Of a stretch of 64,000 nt of DNA, positions 1 through 12,163 are shown in pieces. Where the stretch lies: positions 1,612,001 to 1,676,000 of the forward strand of contig NEEC01000021.1 of assembly GCA_002189035.1 (NCBI GenBank), in the 5' to 3' direction. The notes beneath the pieces were generated by a model. The model saw only the letters and a list, made by a program, of their open reading frames with translations. It was not told the origin of the DNA and searched no databases. The stretch comes from Utricularia gibba. Taxonomy: Eukaryota > Streptophyta > Magnoliopsida > Lamiales > Lentibulariaceae. The position numbers were made by a program, and so were the translations under genes. Positions within the stretch are counted from its first letter, which is position 1. Each line of letters opens with the position of its first letter.

Positions 1-83
1 GGCGTCCATTGATTATTATTCCAGGCACCCACCCAATGCACACGACTCACTCTCTGTCTCCTGCATGTTGTGTATATCTCCAG

Positions 84-186
84 GGACATAACCTCCCGGC
101 AGCGGGAATTGATTGAGGAGTTTGTGAAGGAAGATGAGAGGCAGGATGAGAGGAGGGGCGTTACCGCCGCCGCAGCCTCCGGATAG
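84..186 (+). CDS. 3' terminal exon of a DnaJ-type chaperone (partial)
   Basis: Only the last coding exon is in the window. A pyrimidine-rich stretch ending in CAG at 81-83 is a good splice acceptor. The next 33 codons read DITSRQRELIEEFVKEDE and then an Arg/Asp-rich, Ala/Ser/Gly tail before TAG at 184-186. An SRQRELIEEF-type ending is what I recall from the C-terminus of plant mitochondrial DnaJ proteins (GFA2 group), just after the peptide-binding domains. These co-chaperones stimulate mitochondrial Hsp70. The assignment rests on a very short segment, so the family is probable and the paralogue is not known. The gene converges on FRIENDLY, whose stop lies about 870 bases downstream. Confidence 0.5.
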
Positions 187-1053
187 GCCGACCATTGCCC
201 AGGACGGCATCTACTAGTTTGGAATTTTTAGTACAAGAAACCTCATGTAACTCACCAACCAGCAAGACAGCAACCCAGAGGTAGCAGTAGTAATTAATTT
301 TATATTTTTTTCAATACAAAATCACACGGTTAAAACTTAAAAACTAAATCACAGGATTTTATAATCAATAAAAGAACACATGACTTGGGCCGAGCCTGGA
401 GTAACAAAATGGAGGCCCAAGTTATTTCCCTTCGATCCACTACCACCGTTTTTTTGAATTTGAGGCCGGTCAAAGATGGGCCGAAGCCGATAGAATGATC
501 GGGGCGCTGTCTGTGCTAAAATGGATTACTTTCCCGGAATCCATCTGAATTTGGTCTGACACTTCGACATGCGGCCCAATTCCAGCTGGGCAACCCAGCA
601 CAGACAGCGTTGGCCCGCTTATTGTATGAGCTAAAGAACTGGCGTCCCAGGCCGTGAATTCACAAACATGGTGGTGGATCGAAGGGAATGCGGATATGCG
701 GCCGTCGGAATCCCTTGGGATGGATTCTCTGGTGCGCTTCCCCATCTCTGGATGAACATAAATCGCTGCGATTCCAGGCATTAACAGGAGGGTGATGAAC
801 CATTTTGATGGAGAAACAGACCAGACGTCTACAGAAGATGCGCCTTCAGCGGGCTTCCCATGACCATATTTATTAAAAAGAAGAGAGGTATGTATCACTA
901 GGAGGAGCAATATCAAGGCTTACTCCTGAGGAGACCCAAAAATGGTGCCGCCGCCAACCGCAACCTTGGGTGTGATACTTCTTCTGGACTAGACAGGATT
1001 CCTCCTGTTCTAAGAATGAAGGAAAAATAATATCAGGGAGAAACCTAGTTTCT
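187..1053. other. Intergenic region between two converging genes
   Basis: It holds the 3' untranslated regions of the DnaJ gene (+) and FRIENDLY (-). A foldback element lies at 426-688. A 148-codon open frame on the minus strand (470-916) overlaps it but starts at TTG, has no recognisable domain, and follows from the inverted repeat. No gene is called. Confidence 0.6.
426..688. repeat. Imperfect foldback (inverted repeat) element, about 263 bp
   Basis: The outer 15-mer TTCCCTTCGATCCAC at 426-440 is the exact reverse complement of 674-688. An inner 14-mer at 503-516 (GCGCTGTCTGTGCT) matches the reverse complement of 596-609 at 13 of 14 positions. The segments between (456-470 and about 647-662) also pair imperfectly around GAATT and GGCC. 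Nested pairing about a centre near 557 fits a decayed hairpin-forming element such as a MITE, or an inverted duplication. No target-site duplication was recognised. Confidence 0.55.
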
Positions 1054-4000
1054 TCAAGAAGAGGCTTTTGCCTTCATCTTTTGCTTCTTGGCATCTAAGG
1101 AAGCCAGCCCCGAACCCAAACCCACCGGAGGCGGATCCTGTTGATCAGGTTTGCGTTGATCCCCTTCTGTGTCCTGTGAGCCGTTTGAGGCACGCTGACT
1201 TGATTCCTTATTTGGTACATCCGTTGCGCTGCTGCCTGGTGCAGCATCTGGTGTAGCACCTGTGTTGATGATGTTGATAAGCTGTTGGGTGAGTGGTATG
1301 CCATGGGGGCGAATGAGAAGCCCCCTTGCTGCAGCTTTCTTTCGCATTTCTGCCGCAGCTCGAGCACCTCTCTCGTCAACGCCCCTTCCACGGGGTAGTC
1401 CATCAACGGCAATTCCATTGAAAGGTCTGTTTGCTGAACCGGCGTTGACAGCACCGCCAGCAACAGCAGCAGCTTGAAAAGCTTGGATCAAGTCCGGGTG
1501 AGCCTGTCCCATAGCACGAGTTTACAACATCAGTTTTGAACCTCCCTTTGTAGCATCTCAGTACATAAACTTAAGTTTACTGTTTTTTTTTTTGGAAAAA
1601 TAGAGGGGCACACCACACGACATTGGTATACAAAGGAATACTTTTTTCTTCAGCTTCCCCAGAATTTAAAATTGAAAACCATGCAAGGAGAATGTAATCC
1701 CTTGGAACGTGTGAGTACCTTTAGTATATCAATCGCCTTTTGTGCAGAAGCAGTATCCAGAGAACCTTTCTGCTTCTGAGCATTGTTCTGCAAACGCATG
1801 GAGTTAGTGGCGGAAATTTGATGGCATATCCAAGGGGGAAATTGTTAACAATAATAAAAAATCTCACTTGTAGCTCGCGCATCTTAAATTGTTTCATCCA
1901 GTTGAGGGACTCCTTGGTTCGTGAATCCTCCTCACCCAATTGTTTCAAGAGAACATCGTATGTTTTCTTTTCGTGCTGGAAAAAAATGAAACATGAAGCA
2001 GCGACAGATATGGAATAATAGTATATAAGAAGTCACCAGAAGAACAGCTGCGACACATACCTGGTGAGACAGCTTGTACGCACCCATACAATTAAATGCA
2101 ATTGCTAGAGCATGATAGCAAACGGCAGTTTGAATGTGTTCCTCTCCAAGGAGTCGTTCGTTCATTTTCAATGCTTCTTGCAAATATCTGAGGGCCGTAT
2201 CCATCTTCCCGATGTCTTGATACATCATGGCAACATTTATGAAAGTAGCAGCAACATCAGGGTGATCGGGGCCTGATGATGAACTTAGCAGAAGTAAAGC
2301 TCGGGACATATGCTGCAATGCTAGCTCAGTCTGGTTGAGTCCATGATAGAAGAGGGCCATATTTCCATAACTACAATATAATTTCCACCTCAGAATAGGA
2401 ATAATGTCAAATGCAGAAATCTTAAGCTAAGGCTATCATCACGATACAAAAGCAAGCTTCATTCTTCAGAACTCTAGTTTACTTAATCATGAGTTGGGAT
2501 TTAGAGAGTTTGTAAATAAAGCTGCAAATAGACGTCCTGCTTCATTCTGATCCCAAAGGCAAAAAGCTGCCGTGACAGACAGACTTCACTAGCAAGCATA
2601 TCAAGGTGACAATGTGAGGGGGAGAGAGGTTTTGCCTGTGAGCGGTGTCCGGGTGATCGAGTCCAAGACAACGTTCATTTATGATTAGCTCCTTGTGCTG
2701 TTGCATTATGGCGCCTGCCATATCCCCAGCATGATACAGGACCATGGCTAGGTAGCTGTATCATTAATAGTAGTCGGAGCAAATACATTCGCTTTAGTTA
2801 TTTGTACGTTAGAAAAATGGAAAAGGAGTAGCATAAAAAAAGTTGAGGCAACTACCGGCAACAATTCGCAACCTCTCCATGCATAGGACCTGTGACCTGC
2901 ATTTTTTTATAGCTGGTTATCAACAAGAAATCACACAAATAGGGGGCTTCTGCACAACCTGCTGAAGCATTGTGAAAGCTTCCGAAAATAGAGCATATGC
3001 CTCATTCAGCATCCCCTGAGAAAACAATAGACGAAGGTTGAAGATAGCTTCTTGAACTTTGAACTAACTGGTTAAGCCATACAATGAAGTATATAGCATG
3101 ATGACGCAGACATTATACATACAACCTATCCACATTGTGAAGAGAATATTTAGATTCATTGTTGCCTTATCAGGACATTCTTCAATAAAACATAAAGTAA
3201 ATCTTACTTCGGCCAATTGAACTTTTCCAGTTTCCACCAGATTCTTGGCTTCAGAACAAACAGGGACGGAATGCTTAACAATTGGTTGGATATTCAGTAT
3301 GTCAGACACTAGGAAAGGTGCAGTTGCCTCAAAGTCATATTTTCGAGCTGCAACAGTGATTCCAACCTGTATAGGATTGGAAAACAGCACAGGTTTTAAC
3401 ATGCGGACTACTAAACCCAGATCCACATTTCCGATTGTAGTAAAAGTAATTCTTCTGGTCAAGCAAACTCATTATGGAAACCATGGTGAAAGGACTTCGA
3501 AAAATTGATGATTGCAACATGTGTGCTACAGTCACAGATACAGGATAGTAAAAGAAGTCATTTTTTTGTATGTAAATAGGATAGTCAACATAAACTCAAC
3601 CTTTTGACAAAAATTTCTCACGACAGAGACCCTTTTTACACGCTGCCTTGCATCTTCTGGCAAGTCAAACTGCAAGGACATAAATATTGGTTGCAGAGTA
3701 AAAATCTTGAGAAATGAAGTATCATAGAAATAAGTGATCATAGGCCATTAACCTGATATTTGGTCAGCGAAAACTCTTGAATATCAGACCACAAACTATC
3801 TGAGCACATACTTAGGTAAGAGGATTGTTTTTTCCTCACAAATCCCCCATCTCTTAACGTGGATTGTCCTTTTACAGATTTTTTCGTAGTATTATGTCCT
3901 GAATGTACCTGTAAAAAACCAAACCATGATGGTGTGATGATTCAATCAATAATTTTATAAAAAAAAAAAATCTTCACGACACGATGCTGTTGAGATTACG

Positions 4001-7000
4001 GGAATGTGGCACTTACTAGCTAACGTTGGAAGGAGGAGGAGGAAGGCGGGGGGGGGGGGGGGGTGTTCCAAAATAAAGCACATAAACTACCTTTTTTTGA
4101 GCTTTTGATTGTGAGCCATTTGCAGAACCTTTCCCGGAAATAGCCTGAACATTTCCAAAGAAACAGTTGAAAAAATGTGAAAGTGCATGGCCAAGATCGT
4201 GATCCTCCGTATCTCTAAGTATGTCCTGCAAATTGTGAAACAAAAGGATGATAAATAACAACAACAACAAAATTGAAAACGTGAAGGATAGAGTTCAGAC
4301 TTTTCATCCAAAAATTAAAGTTACAAACTCAGCCCAGAATCCAAGTGAGGTTGGAACAGTTCAACTGGAACATGTAACATTTACCCTAACAATATGCTTG
4401 GCAGATCTGACAACAATTTCGTTGGAACACAAATCCCATAAGTGAGGCATGGTTCTTGTTCCTTCAGCAACCTAACAGAAAATACCCTTCAATCAATTTA
4501 GGTAACCGATTATAATTCACGTGGACCCAGACAATATAATAGAAAATTATAATTCAAGCAGATGAGGATCTCTCTCTTACTTTACCGATATACCGAACAT
4601 TAATGCCATGTGCATGGAGTGCTTCAGTCAAAGTTTGCCCATCCATTGGAGAGACTTCAAGACTGCAAAGATCCTGTATAAATTTTGGAAGTACCACATC
4701 TTTTAGATGTAGACTTGCTCTTCGCACATTTTCCTCATCTTCCATGATCTCCTGTAATGAAGTGAAATAAGTAGGATTTCAAAAGAAATCTCCAGGAAAA
4801 AGATTGATTTTCCCACCAAAATTTACCTCTTGATCTCCAGCAAGCTTAACTTCCGTAAAGACATTAGGATTAAATAGCACCTCCTTCGTTCTATCTGCAG
4901 GATGATCATGATGACCGCATTCCTGAAAGTCAGATTGTTTAAAAACTGCTCTGGTACAAAATTTTCCAAACATAGATGAACAATTCCTGACAAGCAAATC
5001 AGGACTTCTAATTAAAAATCAATTCTTCCAAGGGAACTTGTTAAAACACAAGGCTATTTCAATGAAAAAGAGAACCTGCGATCCACTAGCTGCTGCAGCA
5101 GCTTGTTTTGTTTCAGTTCTCAGTTCTACAGAGCTGCTGGCATTTGGAGAAATATCACACTCTGACTGAACCTGATCCTTAGACTTCTCAGCTACCTCAG
5201 CCTTTTCATGATGAAAACAAAAGTTAGGCAAGCGTTAATTGTCAAACAAGTGGGCAGAAGAAGACTCACCTGGCAAAGAGCAGATATTAGTTCAGGTCTC
5301 AAAATGCAAAATCTGGAATTTGGCCCAGTATAATTTGCATCACGTGGAGTGATTCTCATTAGATCCAACAGATAATGCCTGGAGATAAACCACTCTCATA
5401 AAGTTAATGCAGAAGGTTGCGATCATGAAACTACATCAGATTCAGGGAGCCTGACAGAAATGAGAAAATAATATAAATTTCGTGGTAAGGTTTCAAAACA
5501 AGCCCCAGCAAGCCGGGATTGTTTCATGGACAGTGCAGCTGATCGTTGATTTTGCATTCATCTAATCTACGAGGCAATTACAAATGTTCAACTTAACAAT
5601 AGCAAAAATGGGAAAAAAATAAGGAAGAAATATTTGAAGGAAAAGGAATCAATGAAACATAAAACTGCAAAAGATGTGACGCACCAACTAGCAATGATAG
5701 TTTTCAAAGTAAATTGATATCAAACAACAGGAGAGATAAGATATTATATGTACATATCTAACAAGTTTCACCTGTCATCGCTGCCAACAATTCCCTTGGA
5801 CTCTACTGGAGCAGCTAGCTTAAAGACATTTCCTGATCCATCAAGCACACAATGCTCCTTCAGATGTAGACGTTTTGCAGCTTCTAGTACCTATACGATT
5901 GTTTCAGGCGTGATCAGCAACTAAGATGTGAAACTTCGAAAAGTGTCACCTGCATCATCAGTTTCTACCTTTGAATGGAAATCCTCTGACCAGCATATTT
6001 TCTTGCCATTGTCCACAGAGCCATACAGTAGTGAGTCTGACTTATCACCTTGAAGGATTCCTGGTAACACACTCTACAGGGGATGAAAAGTAAACATAAA
6101 TGGCATGAAAAGATTCAACCCAGAAACATTTAGCATTTTCTGGTTCAATACACATATAACAGTTGTGCATATGACGAAATTTAGCTCAATATCTGTTTGA
6201 ATCAGGACATATCAAAGTAAGTGGCACGATACTATCTGGTGCAGGATACATGGTGAAAGCATTAGCTTTTATGAGAAAGAAAACGGTCATTACTCAGATT
6301 AATTTAATCTTCTATATGGGAATAAAACAGCAGGAAATTTTCCAGATAAGAAACTGAAACATACAAGAAGGTAAACAACATTTTCCAGACGAGGCATCTC
6401 TTTTGTTAAAAGTATACATCATATACTTGGTGAACATGAAATTGACGAAAATCTGAAGTTAATTTACCTGGGCAACAACTCGATGGCCTTTATAATCAAT
6501 TATGGCCATTGCAAGATTATATAAGCCAGATATGTCGGCTTCCTGAAAGGCCTTGGTCCCTCTTAAGTCATTGTTAGAGCTTGCATACGTTGCTTGCTCG
6601 CCTTCAGTCAGCTGGGCCTCTGCACGAATATTGTCAATGGGCGAATGATTATTGGCGTTGTTGTCTTCCACATTTGAAACAGCAGGTTCATCAACTAATG
6701 GAACTCCAGAAGCTTCTTGTGGCAGGATGGCTCCTGACGTATCAGAATGATTCTGAGACAAATTGATGGACTCAACTTCGAGACTTTCCTCTAACACCTG
6801 CTTCTTAGACAACATCTGAAGGTCCGCATCAACAGCAAAGCTGAAGAATATGTTGTTGTGGACATACCTAAAAGGGAAATGGAAGCTATATCAATATAGC
6901 GCCGGACATATACCTATTAATAGCAAAAAAATCGACAGACAAGAAAAATGTTCATAAATGTCGAAACAAATCCACCTTCCTACTAAAAGTCCATATTTTT

Positions 7001-9603
7001 CAGATGGTACTCACATATGAAAGCACTCTGGATCAGTTGGATTAATAGGTGGAATACATCTACTTATTACTCCAATAGCACCTTTAGTTGCAGCCTCAAC
7101 AAAATCAGAGGTCACTTTGTACAAAGCCCTGTCTCTCAAAATCCTGCATAAGAGGAATTAGAACGTCAACAGAAAAACATAGGGTAATTGGCGCGCAGGA
7201 GCATATTTTGTTTCATATAGTAAATATGCACCTTTCCTGGTGGCTAGCATGAGGGAATTCTCGGCAAGACTGCATTTCCTCATTCCAGTCCCTCTGCATG
7301 CCAATCAGCTCACTTCCAAAAGTAAGCATCATTGAGTTTTCAGCTCTTGATGCATCACGTTTGTGATCTGATGGTGCCATCGTAAAAAGAGTGAAGAATC
7401 ATTATCATATGCTTTTACCGTGATCAGTTACCCAGTTATTTATTTAAGTATATAGCATACCACAAGGCCATCCTCAAGTCATGATAAAAAAGCATAGCAT
7501 AAGTTGACAGGACAAGATATTGACGCACCAGGTACAGGATATAATCCAAGCCATGAATTAGAAGGCAGCAGAGCTTGAACATTTTCAAATGGATGAGCAG
7601 ATGCTTTGCGCTCTAATATTTCACGAAAAGCTGAAAAAATAACCATGACACTGCAGATTTCAGCGATAACTTAATCCCAGTATTTCAGCAAACAATTTGT
7701 TACCTTTCTTGAATTTTGGGCTAATCTTATGTAGAAGCCCTACAAGGGATGATGCTTCTAAAGAAGCCTTATTTGGCCTTGGATCAAGAATGTTCCCGGT
7801 GCTTGAGTTTACATAAAAAGAATTTGTAGTTCCTGTAATACAATATTTACTGCCTTCAACCGTTGCCACATCCAGATAAATCAAGTCTCCAGAAAGCCTA
7901 ATTTCAACCAAACGAAGCAAGGTTAGCAAACCCAAGTCATTGACCCAAAAGTAAGAATGTAGAGGACCAAAACCCATGTAAAATAACTGCAAATTTGAAA
8001 CTCAATGCATCATATGAATAACAAAACCTTCTGTAGCTAGGAGGTGGATTGAATGACGAAAAAACAATGCTTTCAACACTCTTAATCTCCTTGCATGGCG
8101 AACTAAGTAATTTATTGAGTGAGGCAGAAGTGTTTTCCTTAAGTACCGGGCTGTCCAGCTCTTGCACTTCTATTTTCGCTGAATCTTCACACAACCAATA
8201 GAAAATAAACTACATACCAACTCATTATAGAAATTCAGGAAATACAGGAAAATTCAGAAGGACCAGACAAAAAGAGACAGAGAAGAAAATAAAATAAGGA
8301 ATCAGAGTTGGCACAACACAAAAATATCAGAGAGCCACCTCCTGTGTTTAAAGGTGTCGTTTTCCTGGTTTCATGTTGAAGTGCCAGTGTTGTAGACAAA
8401 GATGAGTGAAAAGTTGAGGCTGAAAGCAGTTCCCTAGTACGCTGAACATGAGCCCGGATGGATCTATCATCATATGGAGCTTCAAGAAATTGCTAAGATT
8501 TCAGGCTTTTGGAAAGAAGCATGACATTCAGGATTCTCTTCAAATTAACTAAAAATCAAACACACCAGAGATCATCTCCAAAAAGCAGCTCCCAGTAGTA
8601 ATATCTCCAGCTTCGGAGATGTCATTGTAATCTTCTAGAATATGAGAAGCACCTTCGTTCGTATGCAGAACTAGATCGTAGCAAGTAATGAAGCATGTTT
8701 CAGGGGCATCAAGAAGAAACTGCCTAACATCCATGACAGAATCTCCAGGGCTCAACTGCAAATACCAGTAAAATTAAATTTCTGGAAAGAAAAATTGGAA
8801 AACTTTCACTGATGTGAGATAATTCAGAACTAGCATGTGAAAAAAGAAAAATGTGACCTTGCAGGTTAAGATAGTGAAAAATTCAGGAGTTAAATTTCTA
8901 TGTTTATTCGAGATTAATCATAACACAAGGTATCAACTTACTTGTAATTGAAGCTTTTCCCCTCCAGGCGTTTTAACAGAAACGGGATAAAGATGAATAT
9001 CTGCTGTAAACAGAGAAAAACTTGTACTATCAGAAAAAGTGCACAACCTTTGAGTGCCAAAGGATAGTGATAGGTTTATTTGTCACTAAGTTGGGGAATG
9101 AGTGCAAGCGTTGCACGAGAGGTCAACTCAGACATGGAAATACAGATGAAACTAAAAAAACGCAATGTGTCCTCATTCTCAGTTCCAACTACAAGGACAA
9201 ACAAAAAACAATAACAAGATATATTATTTCATGTTCATTTTCACAAACTGGAGAATTCCAACAGTTCACTGAAATTTAAAGTCATTAACTCCACATAGCT
9301 ATTTTTCATATTTAGACTAACCAAAAAATACCAAAGCAACATGAACAGCCACAAAAAGGTTAAATTTATGATATCTGAGCATCATAAAACATCCTGTAAA
9401 CCACCTTGCTTTACTGAATTCTGCTCGGTTGCACTATCGTTCACTTTTTCCTTAGAATTTACATCAGTAACCCCATTAACAGAAGAAGCAAGTGAACTTC
9501 CAGGCAGGGACGTATCAGAAGATGATATAGCCTGCTCCGAAGAATTCTCAACAGCTTGTTGTGAACCCTTACGGTTCCTGCCCCGATTTAACTTCCCCGC
9601 CAT
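1054..9603 (-). CDS. FMT: FRIENDLY / clustered mitochondria (CLU) protein, 28 exons
   Basis: Cytosolic CLU-family protein that keeps mitochondria dispersed; loss clusters them. Spliced length is 1397 residues, usual for plants. Coding exons: 9603-9405, 9000-8942, 8755-8566, 8479-8339, 8184-8028, 7897-7704, 7630-7529, 7367-7232, 7143-7015, 6867-6468, 6073-5969, 5890-5772, 5378-5270, 5201-5076, 4922-4827, 4751-4581, 4471-4385, 4225-4091, 3908-3753, 3669-3601, 3366-3208, 3015-2959, 2896-2856, 2755-2636, 2370-2061, 1975-1868, 1787-1719, 1503-1054. The start [13 protein letters not shown], the N-terminal CLU region ([20 protein letters not shown]), the central CLU domain ([15 protein letters not shown]) and the TPR block ([36 protein letters not shown]) are all clear. 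All phases close without correction. The intron after 2636 has a GC donor. The basic Lys-rich C-terminus is typical. Confidence 0.97.
4048..4063. repeat. G16 homopolymer in a FRIENDLY intron
   Basis: An uninterrupted run of 16 G on the plus strand, just after a GGA-rich stretch, inside the intron between coding exons 4225-4091 and 3908-3753. The transcript therefore carries C16 preceding Pro-coding-like CCT repeats. Its length is probably unreliable in the assembly. Confidence 0.9.
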
Positions 9604-10263
9604 TCTCTAAACCCTGAAAATCATACTTTGATATTAGATAAATCAACGAAAACACACAAACAAATACTATAATGCGAGTAAGCCATAAAAAAAGTCGAAC
9701 AAATAAACCCCTGGTCGCCACTTGCAAAACCCATAACACCACAAAAGAATCAAATCCTGAACAACGATCACTTCATGCCAGTTAACCATGAAAAGTTCGG
9801 AACTTACTTACGAGCATCAATGCATGATGCTTCCGTACAAAACAAATAGCATGATTGCTTTCAACTTGAGTTAGATAGAAGAATACCACAAACACAAAAT
9901 TTACTGAATAGAAGTTTAACTCAATACACAAACACCGCTACCTCTAATAACAACGATTTGAGAATCCAAATCCAATCTTCCGACGAAACAGAAGAATGCG
10001 TAGGTTGTAAAAATCCTATCGTTCCGTCTCTAAATTGAAGATTTCTGGATTTCCCTATGAACCGAAGTAGGAGCGCCACCAAATGACGGCTGGCGATTGC
10101 TTCAATGTAAAACCCATTTCTTTTTCAAAGCTTTATCCCAGGGAGAGTTTTAGGGGGCAAATCAGTAAATGCATATTCACGGTTCCCATTTCGGCGTTTC
10201 GATTATTTGACGAATCATTTCATATTCAAGGCCGCCGGTGCCGGTACGGCTACCGGGAATCCA
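9604..10263. other. FRIENDLY upstream region
   Basis: 5' untranslated and promoter sequence of FRIENDLY. Pyrimidine-rich stretches on the minus strand would allow a 5' leader intron, but no unique junction can be fixed. No other gene is seen. Confidence 0.4.
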
Positions 10264-10659
10264 TGGAGATCGATTGTTATATGGAAGCTGCTGCTGCTGA
10301 ATTTGACGACTCATACCACATGATACCTTAGAAGAGAATTGTGTGGCGACTACCTTCCAGAACTCCTGACCGGAGTTCACCTTGAGCCGCCCGATGTCAG
10401 CCTCATCGATGCATATAACACCTTCATTTCCTTATTCCAATCCGTCGCTCCAGTAACTTCTCCGCTTACAGCTGCACCTTCAACTTCGACCTAGATTGCA
10501 CTGCAAATCTGCAAGTTACAGAGAATGGTATGCTCGTAGTGGGGACTACAGCAGTCCTCAGGTTCGGAAGGCCAATGATCACCACCCAGAGATCTTCAAG
10601 ATGTAAAGATTATGCCAAGAGCCTCTTTGACCTGTGGAGAGGCTAAGTATTTGATCACA
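10264..10659 (+). pseudogene. Broken coding-like stretch of unknown identity
   Basis: I do not recognise this sequence. From the ATG at 10264 the plus strand reads MEIDCYMEAAAAEFDDSYH and then soon stops. One frame over, about 10311 to 10490, is an uninterrupted run of protein-like text including CGDYLPELLTGVHLEPPDV and DAYNTFISLFQSVAP. A further frame change near 10480 opens a run with DCTANLQVTENGMLVVGTT to a stop at 10641. Adjacent runs in different frames, with natural-looking composition, suggest either a gene with indels or a decayed gene fragment. Chance open frames in GC-balanced DNA are the alternative. It lies head to head with FRIENDLY. Confidence 0.25.
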
Positions 10660-10794
10660 TTTGGCCGAATTTCAACTGTTACGGAGCCCCTTGTAGGAAT
10701 GAGATCATTTAAAAGACATGGCTTTGAAGTTCAGGACTATCTATTGTTGAATAACTGCTTACAGACAGAGAACAAACCAGCAAAAAGATGAATC

Positions 10795-11732
10795 CTACAA
10801 CGATGCACAGCAGCTGAGCTTGCTTCCACCGGTTGTAGGTTCTTGCCCAGGAACCACAATGTTCTTTCCCTTCAAAAGCGCTTCCTTCCCATCAGGTTCA
10901 ACTTCGGGCGCAGCCAGTGACTTCTTGCTGATCACCTTAAATATCTCAGACAGAACCGTGAGGAAAGCAGGCTCCACATTAGTCGCCTCAAGAGCCGATG
11001 TCTCCATGAAGAAAAGGCTCTCGCCCTCCGCAAAATCTTTCGCTTCCTGCGTCGATACCTCTCGAAGAGTCCCCAGATCGGACTTATTCCCCACAAGCAT
11101 GATGACAACATTCTTCTCAGCATGCTCCCTGAACTGCTCTAACCATCTGGCTACATGTTCAAAGGTCTGGCGTTTCGTGATATCATAAACCAGCAAAGCC
11201 CCCACTGCTCCTCTGTAGTAAGCGCTAGTCACAGCGCGGTATCTGAAACCATAAAGAACCAAGAAGTAACGCATCCATAATCAAAATTAGAACTTGAATC
11301 GGGATCAACCGGAGAGGCTGGCGTGTTAAATTTCTGGTGGATCTTAGTATAACAAAGTGAACTGGAATAAAGGAACTTCGTGAAATGCCTCCTCATTCAA
11401 ACACAGTCCAATCATGAGCCATAAATCGGTCCAACCAAAAGCTGGTCCATTTCATTTCTGAAGTCAAACGCAAGTAAAGCTGCGAGATTCGCGCACCTTT
11501 CTTGGCCGGCGGTATCCCAAATCTGCGCCTTGATGGTCTTATTGCCGATTGCGACGGTCCGCGTCTGAAACTCGACTCCGATCGTGGCCCTGGAGTCGAT
11601 ACTGAACTCATTCTTGGTGTATCTTGAAAGAAGCTGAGATTTGCCGACCGCGGAATCGCCGATGAGCACAATCTTGAAGACGTAGTCGATTTTACTGCTG
11701 AAGTCGCTGGAGTACATGGTTACCTCGACCAA
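10795..11732 (-). CDS. RABA-type Rab GTPase (RABA4-like), two exons
   Basis: Small GTPase of the plant Rab11/RABA clade, which acts at the trans-Golgi network in secretion to the cell surface. Exons 11732-11497 and 11242-10795 join in phase to give 227 residues. Visible motifs: P-loop GDSAVGKS, effector region [36 protein letters not shown], and ETSALE. The C-terminal double cysteine in KLSCCASL is the geranylgeranylation site. The split after GQE-R is the usual RABA intron position. The second Met, at residue 6 (MYSSDF), could be the true start, giving 222 residues. The phrases [12 protein letters not shown] and the [13 protein letters not shown] tail fit RABA4 better than RABA1, 2, 3, 5 or 6, but the subgroup is from memory. 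Confidence 0.93.
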
Positions 11733-12163
11733 GCTCCTTTCTCGTTAAGAGAGGAAAGAAGGAAAGTCATAAAGCCGCGAACAGCCTTTTTCGTCGATGG
11801 AGTCAAAGACTGTTTAACTCTGTCTGCATCGGCGAGGAGTCCGGTCCCATCCCTGGGACCAAAATCTAAGAACAATATGCGAAGCGCCCCCTTGGAGTTA
11901 CAATTTGATACGGACAGAGGAATTGCAAACGGCTCTTCTGATCCTCTTTCCATTTTTCTCGCGTAAACCCCAGATAATGACCTCCCATTTCAAGAAATCA
12001 ATAAGACGATTGTTAAGTGGTCATTCGATTTGCTTCACACACATGCCAAATCCTTGCTGTCGTTACCAGGAGGAAGGACACAACAAAAAGGAAAAAAAAA
12101 ACCCACAACAGCATCCGGAACCAGTGGCATTGCTTTAGGGGGGAGGATGCTTGCTTCTTCTCC

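Noticed and set aside
470-916. 148-codon minus-strand open frame
   Set aside because: It starts at TTG, has no domain, and overlaps the foldback element.
11720-11953. 77-codon minus-strand frame before the Rab gene
   Set aside because: It lies in the 5' leader, overlaps the Rab start out of frame, and has no domain.
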